From contig JABDDJ010000004.1 of NCBI GenBank assembly GCA_013287645.1, positions 1 through 64,000 of the forward strand: a DNA stretch of 64,000 nt, read 5' to 3'. Source of the DNA: Chlamydiota bacterium (GTDB taxonomy: Bacteria > Chlamydiota > Chlamydiia > Chlamydiales > JABDDJ01). The notes beneath the pieces are model-generated. The model saw only the letters and a list, made by a program, of their open reading frames with translations. It did no database searches and was not told the origin of the DNA. Both the position numbers and the translations under genes were made by a program. Below are positions 1 through 9,107 of the stretch, in pieces; the first letter of the stretch is position 1, and each line of letters begins with the position of its first letter.

Positions 1-192
1 GAGGAGCATCAGCAGGAATCCGTAAATACTTTGCGAGGAGGGGGCTGCTGCCATCCCGATAAACTTTCCATGTCCTTCTTCGACACGGCTCATAACGGCA
101 TGTGAGGCCATACCGGCAATACCACAGCCTACGCAACTTCCCATAGAGCTGAGGGCAAGTGTTAAAACGGGTCCAATCATATCAAAGTCCAT
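1..192 (-). CDS. atpK: V-type ATP synthase subunit K, 5' part only (proteolipid ring)
   Basis: Reading from the ATG at 192 towards the left edge gives MDFDMIGPVLTL followed by a small-residue-rich membrane helix (SSMGSCVGCGIAGMASHAV) and the start of a second loop. This is the typical proteolipid c/K-subunit pattern. The gene is cut by the window edge, so the ion-binding glutamate of the later helix is not visible. It lies 9 bp downstream of atpI and is the last visible gene of the V-ATPase operon, as in Chlamydia. Role known from the family: membrane ring that carries H+ or Na+ through Vo. Confidence 0.85.
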   Translation of the reverse strand, partial: MDFDMIGPVLTLALSSMGSCVGCGIAGMASHAVMSRVEEGHGKFIGMAAAPSSQSIYGFLLMLL

Positions 193-201
193 AGATGACT
201 C

Positions 202-2121
202 CTATTCAATTTTAATTTTTTTAAGTGGTCGAAAGAGCTTGCCGCCGCCCTCAAAGGAGTAGTGATACCACTCGAGGAAATTAAGACGGAGGCCGTGGAT
301 GACGCCACTCATGATGCTTAAGACAATGTTAAAGAAGTGTCCGAAAATAATAATTAGCAGGCCGATGACTCCTCCAAAGGCTAAGGCGCCTTCGTTGACG
401 GTTTCGCTCATGATGAGGCCGGCCATACCGAGGGCATAGAGACGGAGGTAAGAGAGTACATCGCTGAAGACCTGGATGGCGCCCATGAATTCCATGAGGC
501 CGTTGGCTTTATGTTTGAGCACGGAGAAGAAGATGGCGAGTCCGACGCCTCCGGCAATGAGGTAGAGGCCTTGAGTGGCGACTTCGTGAGTGTCAATGCC
601 GAGAATGTATTGTGTCATGGTCGTGGCGCCGAGATATTCGGGTAAATAGAGGTAGGCGCCAATGATAAAGAGGACCCATCCTAGGTTGACTAGGTTGCGT
701 CTGCCATAGCGTAGCATGGAGAGGATGATGTGGACCATGCCGATGACGAGGGCGAGCTCCATGAGGATGTTATCGGCGAATTTGGCTTGCAGATCGTAGG
801 ATATTTTTCCGTTATGGGTTTCGGAGGCGGCTAAGGCGATTTTTTCGGGGTCATGCATGTCGGCGGTGGCGGGAAATTTTTTGACCCATTCTTTGTAGGT
901 GGAGTCGTGTTTGGACCAGTGGTATTCAATTTTTCTCTTAACAAGGTAGTTAAGAAAAGAGACCTTCATCACAGGACTATTGGGAGCGGGTGAGTAGCCA
1001 AAAAAGCTGTTGGTAATGACACCCCAAAGGATACAAGCACCTGCGAGGATGACCAGAAGTTTCCAAACACGGTGGCCAACAAGGGTCATTTTTTGGTAGC
1101 GATAGCGGATGTAGAGAGCAATGCCAGCGAAGATGAGTCCATATCCACCATCGCCGATAATGAAGGCAAAAAAGAGTGAGAAAAAGATCAGCACCCAAAT
1201 GGATGGGTCTTTATCGGTATGGGAAGGGACATCGTAAATGCGGACTAGGTCTTCGCCAACGCGTGCAGTGCCTTCGTTTTCGAGATAGGTAGGAATGACG
1301 TCTGTGGGTTCGATGGCAATCTCTTCTTGATGGACTCCAAAGCGACCAGTTAGTCCTTTGACTAATTCAATTTTATCGACCGGTACCCAGCCTTCGATGG
1401 CGAAAATTTCGCCGTCCATGGTGAGTTGGACGTAGTTTTGGGTGGAATTGAGATGGTAGCGGTTGAGTTTATCAACGATGGCATGGTGTAGATAGGTAGA
1501 GTATTTTTGGTAGGTTTTAAGGTTTTCTTCAAGGTAGATTTTTTCGTGTTCAGATTTTTCGTATTGTTTGCGCAGCTCCTGAAGAGGCTTTTCGATAGTC
1601 ATTTCGACGAGTTTAGTGCCATGGATAGGTTCTGGGGAAACACCAACGAAATAATCGATGCCGTGGTCGGATTTAATGAAGAAGACATCTTTGGGTAGGG
1701 GTTCTTGTTCAAAGCTGCCTTGTTTGGCCCAGAAGAACTGGACGGAGCGATTACCCTCTTTTTGGATGTAGTCGATATCTTCTTTAGAAAATGGGCCGAA
1801 GGGTTCGACGCGGGCGATTTCGAGCCGCAAAATGCGCAGTTCTTCGTGCAGTTTATCGAGTGTGTGGTTTTTGGTATTGATAGCGTCGACAAGGGAGTCT
1901 GCACGGTCGAAGGAGTCGATCTCTTCTTGTTCTAGAACAGGGAGACGGCGTAGTATGCGTAAAGCATTACTTAGGTGCTCAAGGTCGGCAGGTAGTTCGC
2001 TTGTTTGTGTTTTGGCAATGTCAATGAAGTGGATGAGGCCGAGTTCTTGTGCTTCTTTGAAGAAGGGTTCTTTTTCTTTGGTGTGGCCGATAAAAAGAAA
2101 TTTTTTGACGTCTTTACGCAT
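202..2121 (-). CDS. atpI: V-type ATP synthase subunit I (a-subunit homologue)
   Basis: 639 residues, normal length for the family. The N-terminal half (about 1-310) is hydrophilic and rich in coiled coil, forming the peripheral stalk part. From about residue 313 there are several membrane segments, starting with the conserved FFAFIIGDGGYG block. Near residue 560 is SYLRLYALGMAG, which holds the arginine that faces the proteolipid ring and is essential for ion transport in this family. The start overlaps the end of atpD by 8 bp, showing tight translational coupling. No odd features. Confidence 0.95.
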   Translation of the reverse strand: MRKDVKKFLFIGHTKEKEPFFKEAQELGLIHFIDIAKTQTSELPADLEHLSNALRILRRLPVLEQEEIDSFDRADSLVDAINTKNHTLDKLHEELRILRLEIARVEPFGPFSKEDIDYIQKEGNRSVQFFWAKQGSFEQEPLPKDVFFIKSDHGIDYFVGVSPEPIHGTKLVEMTIEKPLQELRKQYEKSEHEKIYLEENLKTYQKYSTYLHHAIVDKLNRYHLNSTQNYVQLTMDGEIFAIEGWVPVDKIELVKGLTGRFGVHQEEIAIEPTDVIPTYLENEGTARVGEDLVRIYDVPSHTDKDPSIWVLIFFSLFFAFIIGDGGYGLIFAGIALYIRYRYQKMTLVGHRVWKLLVILAGACILWGVITNSFFGYSPAPNSPVMKVSFLNYLVKRKIEYHWSKHDSTYKEWVKKFPATADMHDPEKIALAASETHNGKISYDLQAKFADNILMELALVIGMVHIILSMLRYGRRNLVNLGWVLFIIGAYLYLPEYLGATTMTQYILGIDTHEVATQGLYLIAGGVGLAIFFSVLKHKANGLMEFMGAIQVFSDVLSYLRLYALGMAGLIMSETVNEGALAFGGVIGLLIIIFGHFFNIVLSIMSGVIHGLRLNFLEWYHYSFEGGGKLFRPLKKIKIE

Positions 2122-2737
2122 AGGAGAGGCTCCTTGCGTGTTTGGCTACAATTTTTGATTTGGCAATTTTGGCTTGAGAGACAGCCGTGAGCTGTAGATC
2201 GCCTAAAAATACTTTGATTTTTTTGATGTTGCGTTTTGCTCTGGGAATGAGGATTTTTTCGAAGAGGTTGACCCGGATCGAGACTTCACGCAGCTCTCGC
2301 TCCAGAGCGGCTTTTTTTTCGCGACCGACTTCGACCGCAGCGCTGGCTTCGGCTAGCTTGCGTAGTCCACGGATGGAGCTGTCAGCCCAGGCGGGTGTAT
2401 CAAATAGCGTGTAGTTATAGGGTGCGAAGGTGATTCCATCGAAGTAGGGTACTTCGACACCGGCGATATTTTCAAAACGTTTGTTGATTTTTTCAATTTT
2501 GACCGCTTCAGGAAATTCGATGGTGCCGTGAGATGAGAAGAGTGCGGCATACTCTTCGACTTGCCGGTGCTGGACGCGGTATTGCTCTTGGAGTTTTTCT
2601 AGTTCTAGGCGTGCTTCTTGGACTTGTGCTTGCAGCATGGCTTTTTTGAGCTGAAGGGTAGGCAGGTACTTGTCAAGCTGTGCTAGGCGCAGTTGCTGTA
2701 CTCTTAGCTCATTTTTTGTCAGTTTTATTTCTGCCAT
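2114..2737 (-). CDS. atpD: V-type ATP synthase subunit D (central stalk)
   Basis: 207 residues. Two long amphipathic helices (about 1-75 and 130-207) flank a short middle region, the antiparallel coiled-coil layout of the rotor shaft subunit D. The N-terminus (MAEIKLTKNELRVQQLRL) and the C-terminal R-A-K-R-N-I-K-K stretch fit the family. It starts 2 bp after atpB ends and overlaps atpI, so it belongs to the same transcript. In the complex it turns inside the A3B3 head and couples ATP turnover to ion flow. Confidence 0.93.
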   Translation of the reverse strand: MAEIKLTKNELRVQQLRLAQLDKYLPTLQLKKAMLQAQVQEARLELEKLQEQYRVQHRQVEEYAALFSSHGTIEFPEAVKIEKINKRFENIAGVEVPYFDGITFAPYNYTLFDTPAWADSSIRGLRKLAEASAAVEVGREKKAALERELREVSIRVNLFEKILIPRAKRNIKKIKVFLGDLQLTAVSQAKIAKSKIVAKHARSLSYA

Positions 2738-2739
2738 AA

Positions 2740-4053
2740 CTACCTTGTGGCGGCTGCAGTAGGCCAGTAGCGTTCTACCATAATTTGTTTAATTCCGACT
2801 TCGTTGGGCTCAAAGCATTCGGAGAGTATCTTCCAGCCTAGGTCGAGCGCTTCGTCGAGAGTGTAGTTTACTTCGAGATTCATCATTTTATCTTCAAAGA
2901 GTTTGCCATAGCGGAGAAGTTTTTCGTCCCACTTGTAAAGCTTGAATCCCATGCTTTGCCGTTCGCGTGCCTTTTTGGATTCAGCGTAGAGACGTATCAT
3001 GGCATTGGCGAGGTCTCCATGGTCTTCGCGAGTGACCTTTCCGATAACAAGCTGCTTTAAACGAGATAGAGAGCCGAATGGGTCGATTTTGCCGTTATGG
3101 AGGTAAAACTGCCCTTCGGTGATATATCCTGTGTTGTCTGGAACGGGATGAGTGACGTCATCTCCAGGCATTGTTGTGACGGCGATGATGGTGATAGAGC
3201 CGCTCCCTTCGATCATGACAGCCTTTTCGTAGCGAGAAGCCAGGTCGGAGTAAAGAGAGCCAGGGTAGCCACGATTGGAGGGTACTTGGTCCATGGTGAT
3301 GCTGATCTCTTTGATCGCATCTGCAAAGGCGGTCATATCGGTTAGTAGCACAAGGACGTTTTTGTCGTTGATGGCAAAGTGTTCAGCGCAGGCTAGGGCC
3401 ATATCAGGCACGAGTAAGCACTCTACGACTGGGTCTGTGGCGCGGTGGATGAACATGACCGTTTTGTTCATGGAGCCAGACTGTTCAGCGTTGTCGATAA
3501 AGGCTTGGTAATCTGCGAAGGTGAGGCCCATTCCGGCAATGATAACCACATCGGCATCGGTCTGGTTGGCGATCCTCATGAGGAGTTCGTTGTAGGGTTC
3601 TCCTGGAACAGAAAAAATAGGAATTTTTTGAGATTTAACCAGGCAGTTGAACATATCGATCATGGGGATGTTGGTTGCAACCATTTCGCGAGGAATAATT
3701 CTGTTGATCGGATTAAAGGAGGCTCCGGCGATGTTGATCTGTTCGCCGATAATTTTGGGACCACCATCAATGGGACGGCCTGTCCCACCCATTCTTCTTC
3801 CAAGCAGTGCATCACCATAGGTGGCTTGCATCTGACGGTTAAGAAAAGTTACTTGGTCATTAGTCGAGATGCCGCGTGTGCTTTGGAAAACTTGAAGTGT
3901 GACCTCTTCACCATCGATCCGCAAAACGGAGGCGAAGACCTCGCGGCCATTACGTAGGGTAATGCGAGCTAGTTCACCTAAAGTCACTCCTTTGGCCATG
4001 AGAGTGATGAGGTTTCCACGCATTTTTAAGATTCTGTCATAGACTATTTTCAT
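2740..4053 (-). CDS. atpB: V-type ATP synthase subunit B (non-catalytic nucleotide-binding subunit)
   Basis: 437 residues. The usual B-subunit blocks are visible in order: [46 protein letters not shown] (in place of a Walker A loop, as expected for the non-catalytic subunit), [15 protein letters not shown] and SRYEKA. It pairs with subunit A in the A3B3 head. It is separated from atpA by about 100 bp that carry a palindromic repeat, the only real break within the ATPase operon. Confidence 0.95.
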   Translation of the reverse strand: MKIVYDRILKMRGNLITLMAKGVTLGELARITLRNGREVFASVLRIDGEEVTLQVFQSTRGISTNDQVTFLNRQMQATYGDALLGRRMGGTGRPIDGGPKIIGEQINIAGASFNPINRIIPREMVATNIPMIDMFNCLVKSQKIPIFSVPGEPYNELLMRIANQTDADVVIIAGMGLTFADYQAFIDNAEQSGSMNKTVMFIHRATDPVVECLLVPDMALACAEHFAINDKNVLVLLTDMTAFADAIKEISITMDQVPSNRGYPGSLYSDLASRYEKAVMIEGSGSITIIAVTTMPGDDVTHPVPDNTGYITEGQFYLHNGKIDPFGSLSRLKQLVIGKVTREDHGDLANAMIRLYAESKKARERQSMGFKLYKWDEKLLRYGKLFEDKMMNLEVNYTLDEALDLGWKILSECFEPNEVGIKQIMVERYWPTAAATR

Positions 4054-4072
4054 AGTGGTCTCGTAATTAATT

Positions 4073-4152
4073 CAACGCAAAGTCGCAAAGGCGCAAAGAA
4101 ATTTATTTAGTAAGTAAAATTTTTCTTTGCGTCTTTGCGCCTTTGCGTTTAA
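4073..4152. repeat. R1 palindromic repeat, copy a
   Basis: Two inverted arms built from CGCAAAG units (left 4074-4098, right about 4124-4151) around an A/T-rich loop. The outer ends read AACGCAAAG and CTTTGCGTTTA. It sits between atpA and atpB inside the V-ATPase operon. The same layout recurs at six other sites in this window. There is no open reading frame inside it. Confidence 0.85.
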
Positions 4153-4156
4153 TTTT

Positions 4157-5938
4157 TTATTCTAGCATTGCCGTGATGTGTTGGTACTGTTCACGGTAAG
4201 TGTCACTCTTCCAAGCGATAAAGTTCATATTTTTGATCGCATTTTGCAACTTTAGGAAGTATTCTCGCGCCTGATCGTGCGTTTCAAATTGGAATGTATG
4301 TTCAAAAATACGGTCAATGATTTTAAAGAGTTCTATCTGTCTCTGTAATGGGCAGTAGGCGTCTTCTTTATCGAAAGCGTTCTGCTGGAGGTAGCTGAAG
4401 TCGTAGAGCTCTGCTTTGAGGTAGACAATAAAGTCTGAAAGGGCGGTACCCTCCTCCCCTACAACCTCCATGCGTTTGGCGATCTCGTTTCCTTTTCGGA
4501 GGATATCTGCAGCACGCTGGACTTTTTGACCCCATCCCTTAAAGAGATGATCGAGTTCGTGGCCTACTCTCAGAGTATAGGAAGACCAGGAGATAAGTGG
4601 GTCAATGGAGGGATAGCGTCGAGAGTCTGAACGTTCTCTCGATAGTCCCAAGAAGGCCCCTACGACTGATAATGTGGCCTGTGTGACGGGCTCTTCAAAG
4701 TTACCTCCAGCTGGCGAGACAGCTCCACCGATGGTGATAGAACCTGTTCGGCCATCGCGTAGGGAGATCACTCCAGACCGTTCGTAGAACTCGGCGATGC
4801 GCGATGCTAAATAGGCTGGAAAGGCCTCTTCGCCAGGAATTTCTTCAAGCCGGCCCGACATTTCGCGCATAGCCTGCGCCCATCTAGAGGTAGAGTCTGC
4901 CAGTAAAAGGACGTCTAGACCCATTTGTCGATAGTATTCGGCGATGGTAATACCCATATAGACCGAAGAGTCTCGCGCTGCCACAGGCATGGAGGAGGTA
5001 TTGCAAATGATGACGGTGCGCGCCATGAGTGATTTGTTGGTGTGTGGGTCGATCAGGTGCGGAAACTCGCGCAGTACTTCAACAACTTCACCAGCACGCT
5101 CACCACAGGCAACAACGACGACGATATCTACATCGGAGTATTTGGAGAGGTGATGCTGGAGAACTGTTTTACCCGCTCCAAAGGGTCCTGGAGTACAGAA
5201 TGTTCCTCCTTTCATGATCGGGAATTGAGTGTCGAGGATGCGAAGGCCTGTGTCCATCATCTTGATGGGCTTTGTCTTTTCGCCCTCTTGCATGCTGTTT
5301 TTGATCGGCCAGCGCTGGACCATGGTAAAGGAGTGTTCATGGCCGGCTTCGTCGGTGGCTTTGGCTACAACAGTGTCGATGGTATAGGAGCCTGGCGCGA
5401 CAACCCATGTAAGTTTGTAGGTTCCGTAGAGGCTGAAGGGAATCATGATGCGATGGTGAAAACGCCCTTCTAGGGTTGTTCCAATGGTATCTCCACGTCT
5501 TAGTTCTTCATCCACCTTTGCTGTGGGCAGATAGTCCCAACGATGAGTGCGGTCTAAGGGAGGAAGGTAGATGCCTCGTGGCAGGAAAAACCCGGCTTTT
5601 TCAGCAACCTCTTCAAGAGGGTTTTGCAGGCCGTCGAGAATGGAGCTAAGAAGTCCTGGGCCTAGTTCAGCCTCGAGAAGTTCTCCAGTGAAGTGAACAG
5701 GCGTGCCAAAACCTACTCCACGGGTGTCTTCGAACACTTGTATCTTAGCGAAATTACCTGTGATTTCAATGACTTCCGCTTTGAGTTGGAGGCCGTCAAC
5801 CTCGACCATAGCGACTTCGCCTTGGCGGATATTGTCTTCAAATTCAACCAAAAGAAGGTTTCCGAATGCAGTGACTACCCTGCCTTTAGCATGGGAGTGT
5901 TTCTCTATATCTGAGTGTTCTTCAATGGCTTGTTTCAT
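4157..5938 (-). CDS. atpA: V-type ATP synthase subunit A (catalytic)
   Basis: 593 residues. The catalytic P-loop GPFGAGKT is at residues 251-258. The N-terminal barrel, the A-specific bulge region (about 110-200) and the Walker B region (VLLLADSTSRWAQ) are present, followed by the SGRLEEIPGEEAFPAYL block. This is the ATP-hydrolysing or synthesising subunit of the V1 head. The start codon overlaps the stop of the DUF2764 gene by 4 bp (ATGA), so the two are translationally coupled. Length and motifs are normal. Confidence 0.96.
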   Translation of the reverse strand: MKQAIEEHSDIEKHSHAKGRVVTAFGNLLLVEFEDNIRQGEVAMVEVDGLQLKAEVIEITGNFAKIQVFEDTRGVGFGTPVHFTGELLEAELGPGLLSSILDGLQNPLEEVAEKAGFFLPRGIYLPPLDRTHRWDYLPTAKVDEELRRGDTIGTTLEGRFHHRIMIPFSLYGTYKLTWVVAPGSYTIDTVVAKATDEAGHEHSFTMVQRWPIKNSMQEGEKTKPIKMMDTGLRILDTQFPIMKGGTFCTPGPFGAGKTVLQHHLSKYSDVDIVVVVACGERAGEVVEVLREFPHLIDPHTNKSLMARTVIICNTSSMPVAARDSSVYMGITIAEYYRQMGLDVLLLADSTSRWAQAMREMSGRLEEIPGEEAFPAYLASRIAEFYERSGVISLRDGRTGSITIGGAVSPAGGNFEEPVTQATLSVVGAFLGLSRERSDSRRYPSIDPLISWSSYTLRVGHELDHLFKGWGQKVQRAADILRKGNEIAKRMEVVGEEGTALSDFIVYLKAELYDFSYLQQNAFDKEDAYCPLQRQIELFKIIDRIFEHTFQFETHDQAREYFLKLQNAIKNMNFIAWKSDTYREQYQHITAMLE

Positions 5939-6714
5939 AGAGGTTCCTTCACAAGTGTGTCGACAAATTCTAGGCCTTTTTGTTTATCAAGCTCAAACCA
6001 TTTTTCTAGGGCACTGAGCTGTGCCATGTAGCCGAGAATGCGATCGATGGAAAATAGGTCGACGCCTAGAATATCCTCAATCCTATAGAAATTCCAGTTT
6101 AAGAGTGCTTGCATAAGCCCTAGAGGGTTATCTTTATGTTCTTCGTAGAGTGTTTTTAAGTCTTCAAAGCCATCTGGTGGTTCGATGGAAGAGGCATCTT
6201 TCTGAACAATGAGTTGTGCAACGATAGGGTCGTTGGGGTCTTCGAATTGAAGCTCTTTCAGAAGGTCGCGTCCGAGATCTTTAGCTCTGAGCGCAGCGAG
6301 GATGAGGCGCCAATGGTGGTTAAATTCTAGAAATTCGTGTAAAAATCCTTTTGCATTAGCGCTTTCATGTTTGAAGTATGCAGAAAAAAGTTCGGAGAAG
6401 TTTTGAAGACGTTCTTGGGCAGAGTCATATTTGTGAAGAAAATCAAAAATATATTGAGGAACGCCATTAAAGCCATGCAGGGCTTCATCCAGCTGCTGCT
6501 GAGTCATATTTCCATGAGATTGAAAAGGATCGCCTTTGAGCATGCAGCGGATGTTAAGCACATCGTAGAAGCGGCGTAAGATTTTGACTTTTTCCAAATC
6601 TTTTGAGGACAGGTTGACCTCGAGCAAAAACATGAGCTCATCAAAAGAGATCTCGGGCGGTGTCCCCATTTGCAAAGGGGGCAGCGCTGTAGCGACAAAG
6701 TAGTAGCGAGCCAT
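5935..6714 (-). CDS. DUF2764 protein of the V-ATPase operon (CT309-like)
   Basis: 259 residues, no signal peptide, mostly helical. The N-terminus MARYYFVATALPPLQMG and the position between atpE and atpA match the DUF2764 protein found at the same place in chlamydial V-ATPase operons (CT309 in C. trachomatis). By position and helical content it may stand in for subunit C, which links the rotor to the membrane ring and has no other candidate here; this is inference. It is 13 bp after atpE and overlaps atpA by 4 bp. Confidence 0.8.
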   Translation of the reverse strand: MARYYFVATALPPLQMGTPPEISFDELMFLLEVNLSSKDLEKVKILRRFYDVLNIRCMLKGDPFQSHGNMTQQQLDEALHGFNGVPQYIFDFLHKYDSAQERLQNFSELFSAYFKHESANAKGFLHEFLEFNHHWRLILAALRAKDLGRDLLKELQFEDPNDPIVAQLIVQKDASSIEPPDGFEDLKTLYEEHKDNPLGLMQALLNWNFYRIEDILGVDLFSIDRILGYMAQLSALEKWFELDKQKGLEFVDTLVKEPL

Positions 6715-6727
6715 GGGCTATACTAAC

Positions 6728-7354
6728 CTAGTTAGCAAAAATTAACGAACGGAACTCTTTTTGGAGGAATTCGGCAAGGATGTTTTTAGCGTCGTCTAGA
6801 GTTAAAGAGACGCTCATATTTTTGTCCTTTAAGCTTACTTTAGCTCCTCCAGCAAAACTGCCTACCTCTATCGAATGTTTTTTAAGTCTATCAAGAATGC
6901 GAGAGGCAATCAGTTTGTTGACCTCTTCAGGGTTAATATTTTTTGCTGCTTCAGCACGAAGGTCAACGGCAAGACCGTCTTTATCAATGGCTTTAATCAG
7001 TGCTTCAATGATATGTACGATCATCATGGGGTCTGACATAGGACCTTGCAGAAGCTGATAGAGCTCATCATTAAAAATTTTTGTTTCAAGCTGTTGCTTA
7101 AAGTTCTCAACAGCTTGCTTTGTAGCTTGAAGCAGAGAGGATTCGAACACATTGTGTTCTTGCTCAATTTGAGCACGGCCCTCTTCGATGAGGCGCTCTT
7201 TTTCTTTGCGCCCCTCGTTAATGAGATCTTGCTTTTGCTTTTCGCCCTCTTCACGTAGACGTTGAGCTTCTTGCTTAGCAGGTTCTAAGGTATCTTTACG
7301 GATGGCATCACAAATTCTCTGGATGCGAGTTTTACCATCTTCAAGAGTCTTCAT
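6728..7354 (-). CDS. atpE: V-type ATP synthase subunit E (peripheral stalk)
   Basis: 208 residues from the ATG at 7354. A GTG three codons upstream is also open, but AAGGGG lies 8 bases before the ATG and directly against the GTG, so the ATG is preferred. The N-terminal half is a long charged helix rich in K, E, Q and R (about 10-75), and the C-terminal half is a compact domain. This is the subunit E pattern of stator stalk proteins. It is the first ATPase gene of the operon and follows the outer-membrane-like gene closely. Confidence 0.88.
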   Translation of the reverse strand: MKTLEDGKTRIQRICDAIRKDTLEPAKQEAQRLREEGEKQKQDLINEGRKEKERLIEEGRAQIEQEHNVFESSLLQATKQAVENFKQQLETKIFNDELYQLLQGPMSDPMMIVHIIEALIKAIDKDGLAVDLRAEAAKNINPEEVNKLIASRILDRLKKHSIEVGSFAGGAKVSLKDKNMSVSLTLDDAKNILAEFLQKEFRSLIFAN

Positions 7355-7376
7355 AAATGCCACCCCTTAGAAACTA

Positions 7377-8090
7377 TTAAAACCAGTAGACAAATCCAAC
7401 TTTAGCACCATAACCGCGAAGGCCATGTTTTTCTTTGCTTAAGGTGTTGTTATACCCTAAACCTGCATTGATTGACATTGTTTTTGTAATATCTTTTTCC
7501 AATGTGAGGCCGTAGGCGAAACCTTCCGATTTGCTGCGGTTATTATCGACAAAATTGCCGATTGTTGTGCGCGTATGGGCCCAGCCGTATTGAATAGTGC
7601 CGAGGATGCGCCAGCTTTCACATAGAGTATAGGAAACATCAAGTCCGACTAAAGGACTGTAAGATTTATATGTATGCCTGGAGCCCTCTTCAAGAAGAAG
7701 GCCAAATTCTGGGTGGAAAAAATCAAAGGAGGTGCGTAAGTAGGTATAGGAGATTCCGCCGAAAGGAGTAAATATCAGTTCTTTAGAGACAGGTAGGGTG
7801 TATCCAAATCCAGCGCTGGCACTACCGAAAGTACCGTTTCCGAAAGAACCCATGAGTGTTGATTTGAGTGTCCAACCCCCGCAGAAAACATAGGTGCCAT
7901 CTAAGCGAGCGCCACCCATATTGACCTTGTGTACAGTGCGTCCATTTTCGAGTACATCCATATGGATATAGATAGGAGCGGCGTCAATTTTTCCAATGGT
8001 AGGGACATCGGGAAGTTCCCAAGCGAAGGCATTACATAAGGGCAAAAGAGCAATAAAAGTACATAGCCAAGATTTAAATAAACGAGACAT
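7377..8090 (-). CDS. Predicted outer membrane beta-barrel protein
   Basis: 237 residues. A clear signal peptide ends near residue 23 (LLPLCNAFA, then W). The mature part alternates polar and aromatic residues, with many G, Y, T and S, and ends in an aromatic residue (VGFVYWF), as do outer-membrane barrels. Roughly eight to ten strands fit the length. AAGGAG precedes the ATG. It starts 19 bp after the HAD-like gene and ends just before atpE, so it may be co-transcribed with the ATPase. No family name can be assigned from sequence alone; barrel topology is an inference. Confidence 0.7.
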   Translation of the reverse strand: MSRLFKSWLCTFIALLPLCNAFAWELPDVPTIGKIDAAPIYIHMDVLENGRTVHKVNMGGARLDGTYVFCGGWTLKSTLMGSFGNGTFGSASAGFGYTLPVSKELIFTPFGGISYTYLRTSFDFFHPEFGLLLEEGSRHTYKSYSPLVGLDVSYTLCESWRILGTIQYGWAHTRTTIGNFVDNNRSKSEGFAYGLTLEKDITKTMSINAGLGYNNTLSKEKHGLRGYGAKVGFVYWF

Positions 8091-8109
8091 TAGGACTCCT
8101 TAGTATATA

Positions 8110-8961
8110 TTAAATAGCTTCATCAAGAGATTTTTTTGATTCAAGCAGTTGAGTGGCTTCTTGGTCATTGAGCCACTGCTGCTGATCAACAAGATATTCG
8201 TATTGAATTTCAGCGATATTAAGGTCGATAGTATCATTATAGAGTTGAGATTCTTCGTAGTGAATTCCAAGAACAGGGATCTTTAGTTTGTTGAGTTCTT
8301 TTTCTACAGAACGTAGATTATTTAGAAGATCATCGACGAAGATGACCAGGTCTGGCTGCCAATCATAGTGTTTTAAAAGAGTGGCGAGAGCTTCTCCTTT
8401 AGAGTAGTCGTGGCTGTAGAGCGTTCCTGCATAGAACATGGGAGATGAGTCAGGAATGTGGTTAAGCTCTGTGAGATGTATGTTTGGATAGTATTGCTTG
8501 ATGGGAGAAAAGTCGATTCCAAAGCTTTTGAGCGTTGTATGGCGCGCTCTTGGAAAGGATTTGAACACGCCCATTCTTCCCGGAGGAGCGGCAGTATGCC
8601 CCATGACGAAGGGAGTTTTAGCTTGCAGGTCGGCGATGATAGAAGGCCATGTATATTCGACTAATTGAGTGCGGGCATTGAGTTCAACAAGGCTGACAAG
8701 GTAGAGAATGTGGTCAAATTGAAACTTTTGGACCAAGCGAAAGTAGTAGAAAGTGCGGTGGTCGTTTCCGATCGGGCGTAGGATCTTGTCTGATTTTGTG
8801 ATAAGAGTGTCATCGATATCAAAGATGACAAGAGTGTTGGGTGTGATCTTGTCGAAAAAAGGCAAAACTTCGCTGGTATTTGCACAGTGGTGGATTTCTG
8901 CTCCTAAGTGACTGATTATTATACTAAAGAAAGTACATAGGATAGTAAGCCTGCGCCTCAT
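8110..8961 (-). CDS. Exported HAD-like protein, DUF2608 family
   Basis: 283 residues from the ATG at 8961, which has GAGGGG upstream and puts a signal peptide (MRRRLTILCTFFSIIISHLG) at the very N-terminus. A longer frame back to 9021 would bury that signal. The HAD motif FDIDDTL (Asp48 and Asp50) follows, and a late acidic pair lies in VIFVDD. DUF2608 proteins are HAD-fold and frequent in Chlamydiae and Legionella; the substrate is unknown. Export suggests action in the periplasm. It is the first gene before the barrel protein and the V-ATPase genes. Confidence 0.8.
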   Translation of the reverse strand: MRRRLTILCTFFSIIISHLGAEIHHCANTSEVLPFFDKITPNTLVIFDIDDTLITKSDKILRPIGNDHRTFYYFRLVQKFQFDHILYLVSLVELNARTQLVEYTWPSIIADLQAKTPFVMGHTAAPPGRMGVFKSFPRARHTTLKSFGIDFSPIKQYYPNIHLTELNHIPDSSPMFYAGTLYSHDYSKGEALATLLKHYDWQPDLVIFVDDLLNNLRSVEKELNKLKIPVLGIHYEESQLYNDTIDLNIAEIQYEYLVDQQQWLNDQEATQLLESKKSLDEAI

Positions 8962-9072
8962 ATAGCATTCCCCTCGTTTATATTGATCTAAGATGGCATG
9001 GATAATAGCAAAATCGGACAAAAAGAAAAAGGATTATGTTAGTCACCTTACGCAAAACTTACTTAACCTTTA

Positions 9073-9096
9073 TTAAACGCAAAGGCGCAAAGGTTA
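9073..9096. repeat. R1 repeat, single arm (copy b)
   Basis: TTAAACGCAAAGGCGCAAAGG, one arm of the R1 palindrome without its partner. It lies between the HAD-like gene and the next gene. It looks like a decayed or half copy. Confidence 0.7.
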
Positions 9097-9107
9097 AATA
9101 AGGTGTG

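Noticed and set aside
3445-3957. 170-codon plus-strand frame inside atpB
   Set aside because: Antisense shadow of a well-conserved gene.
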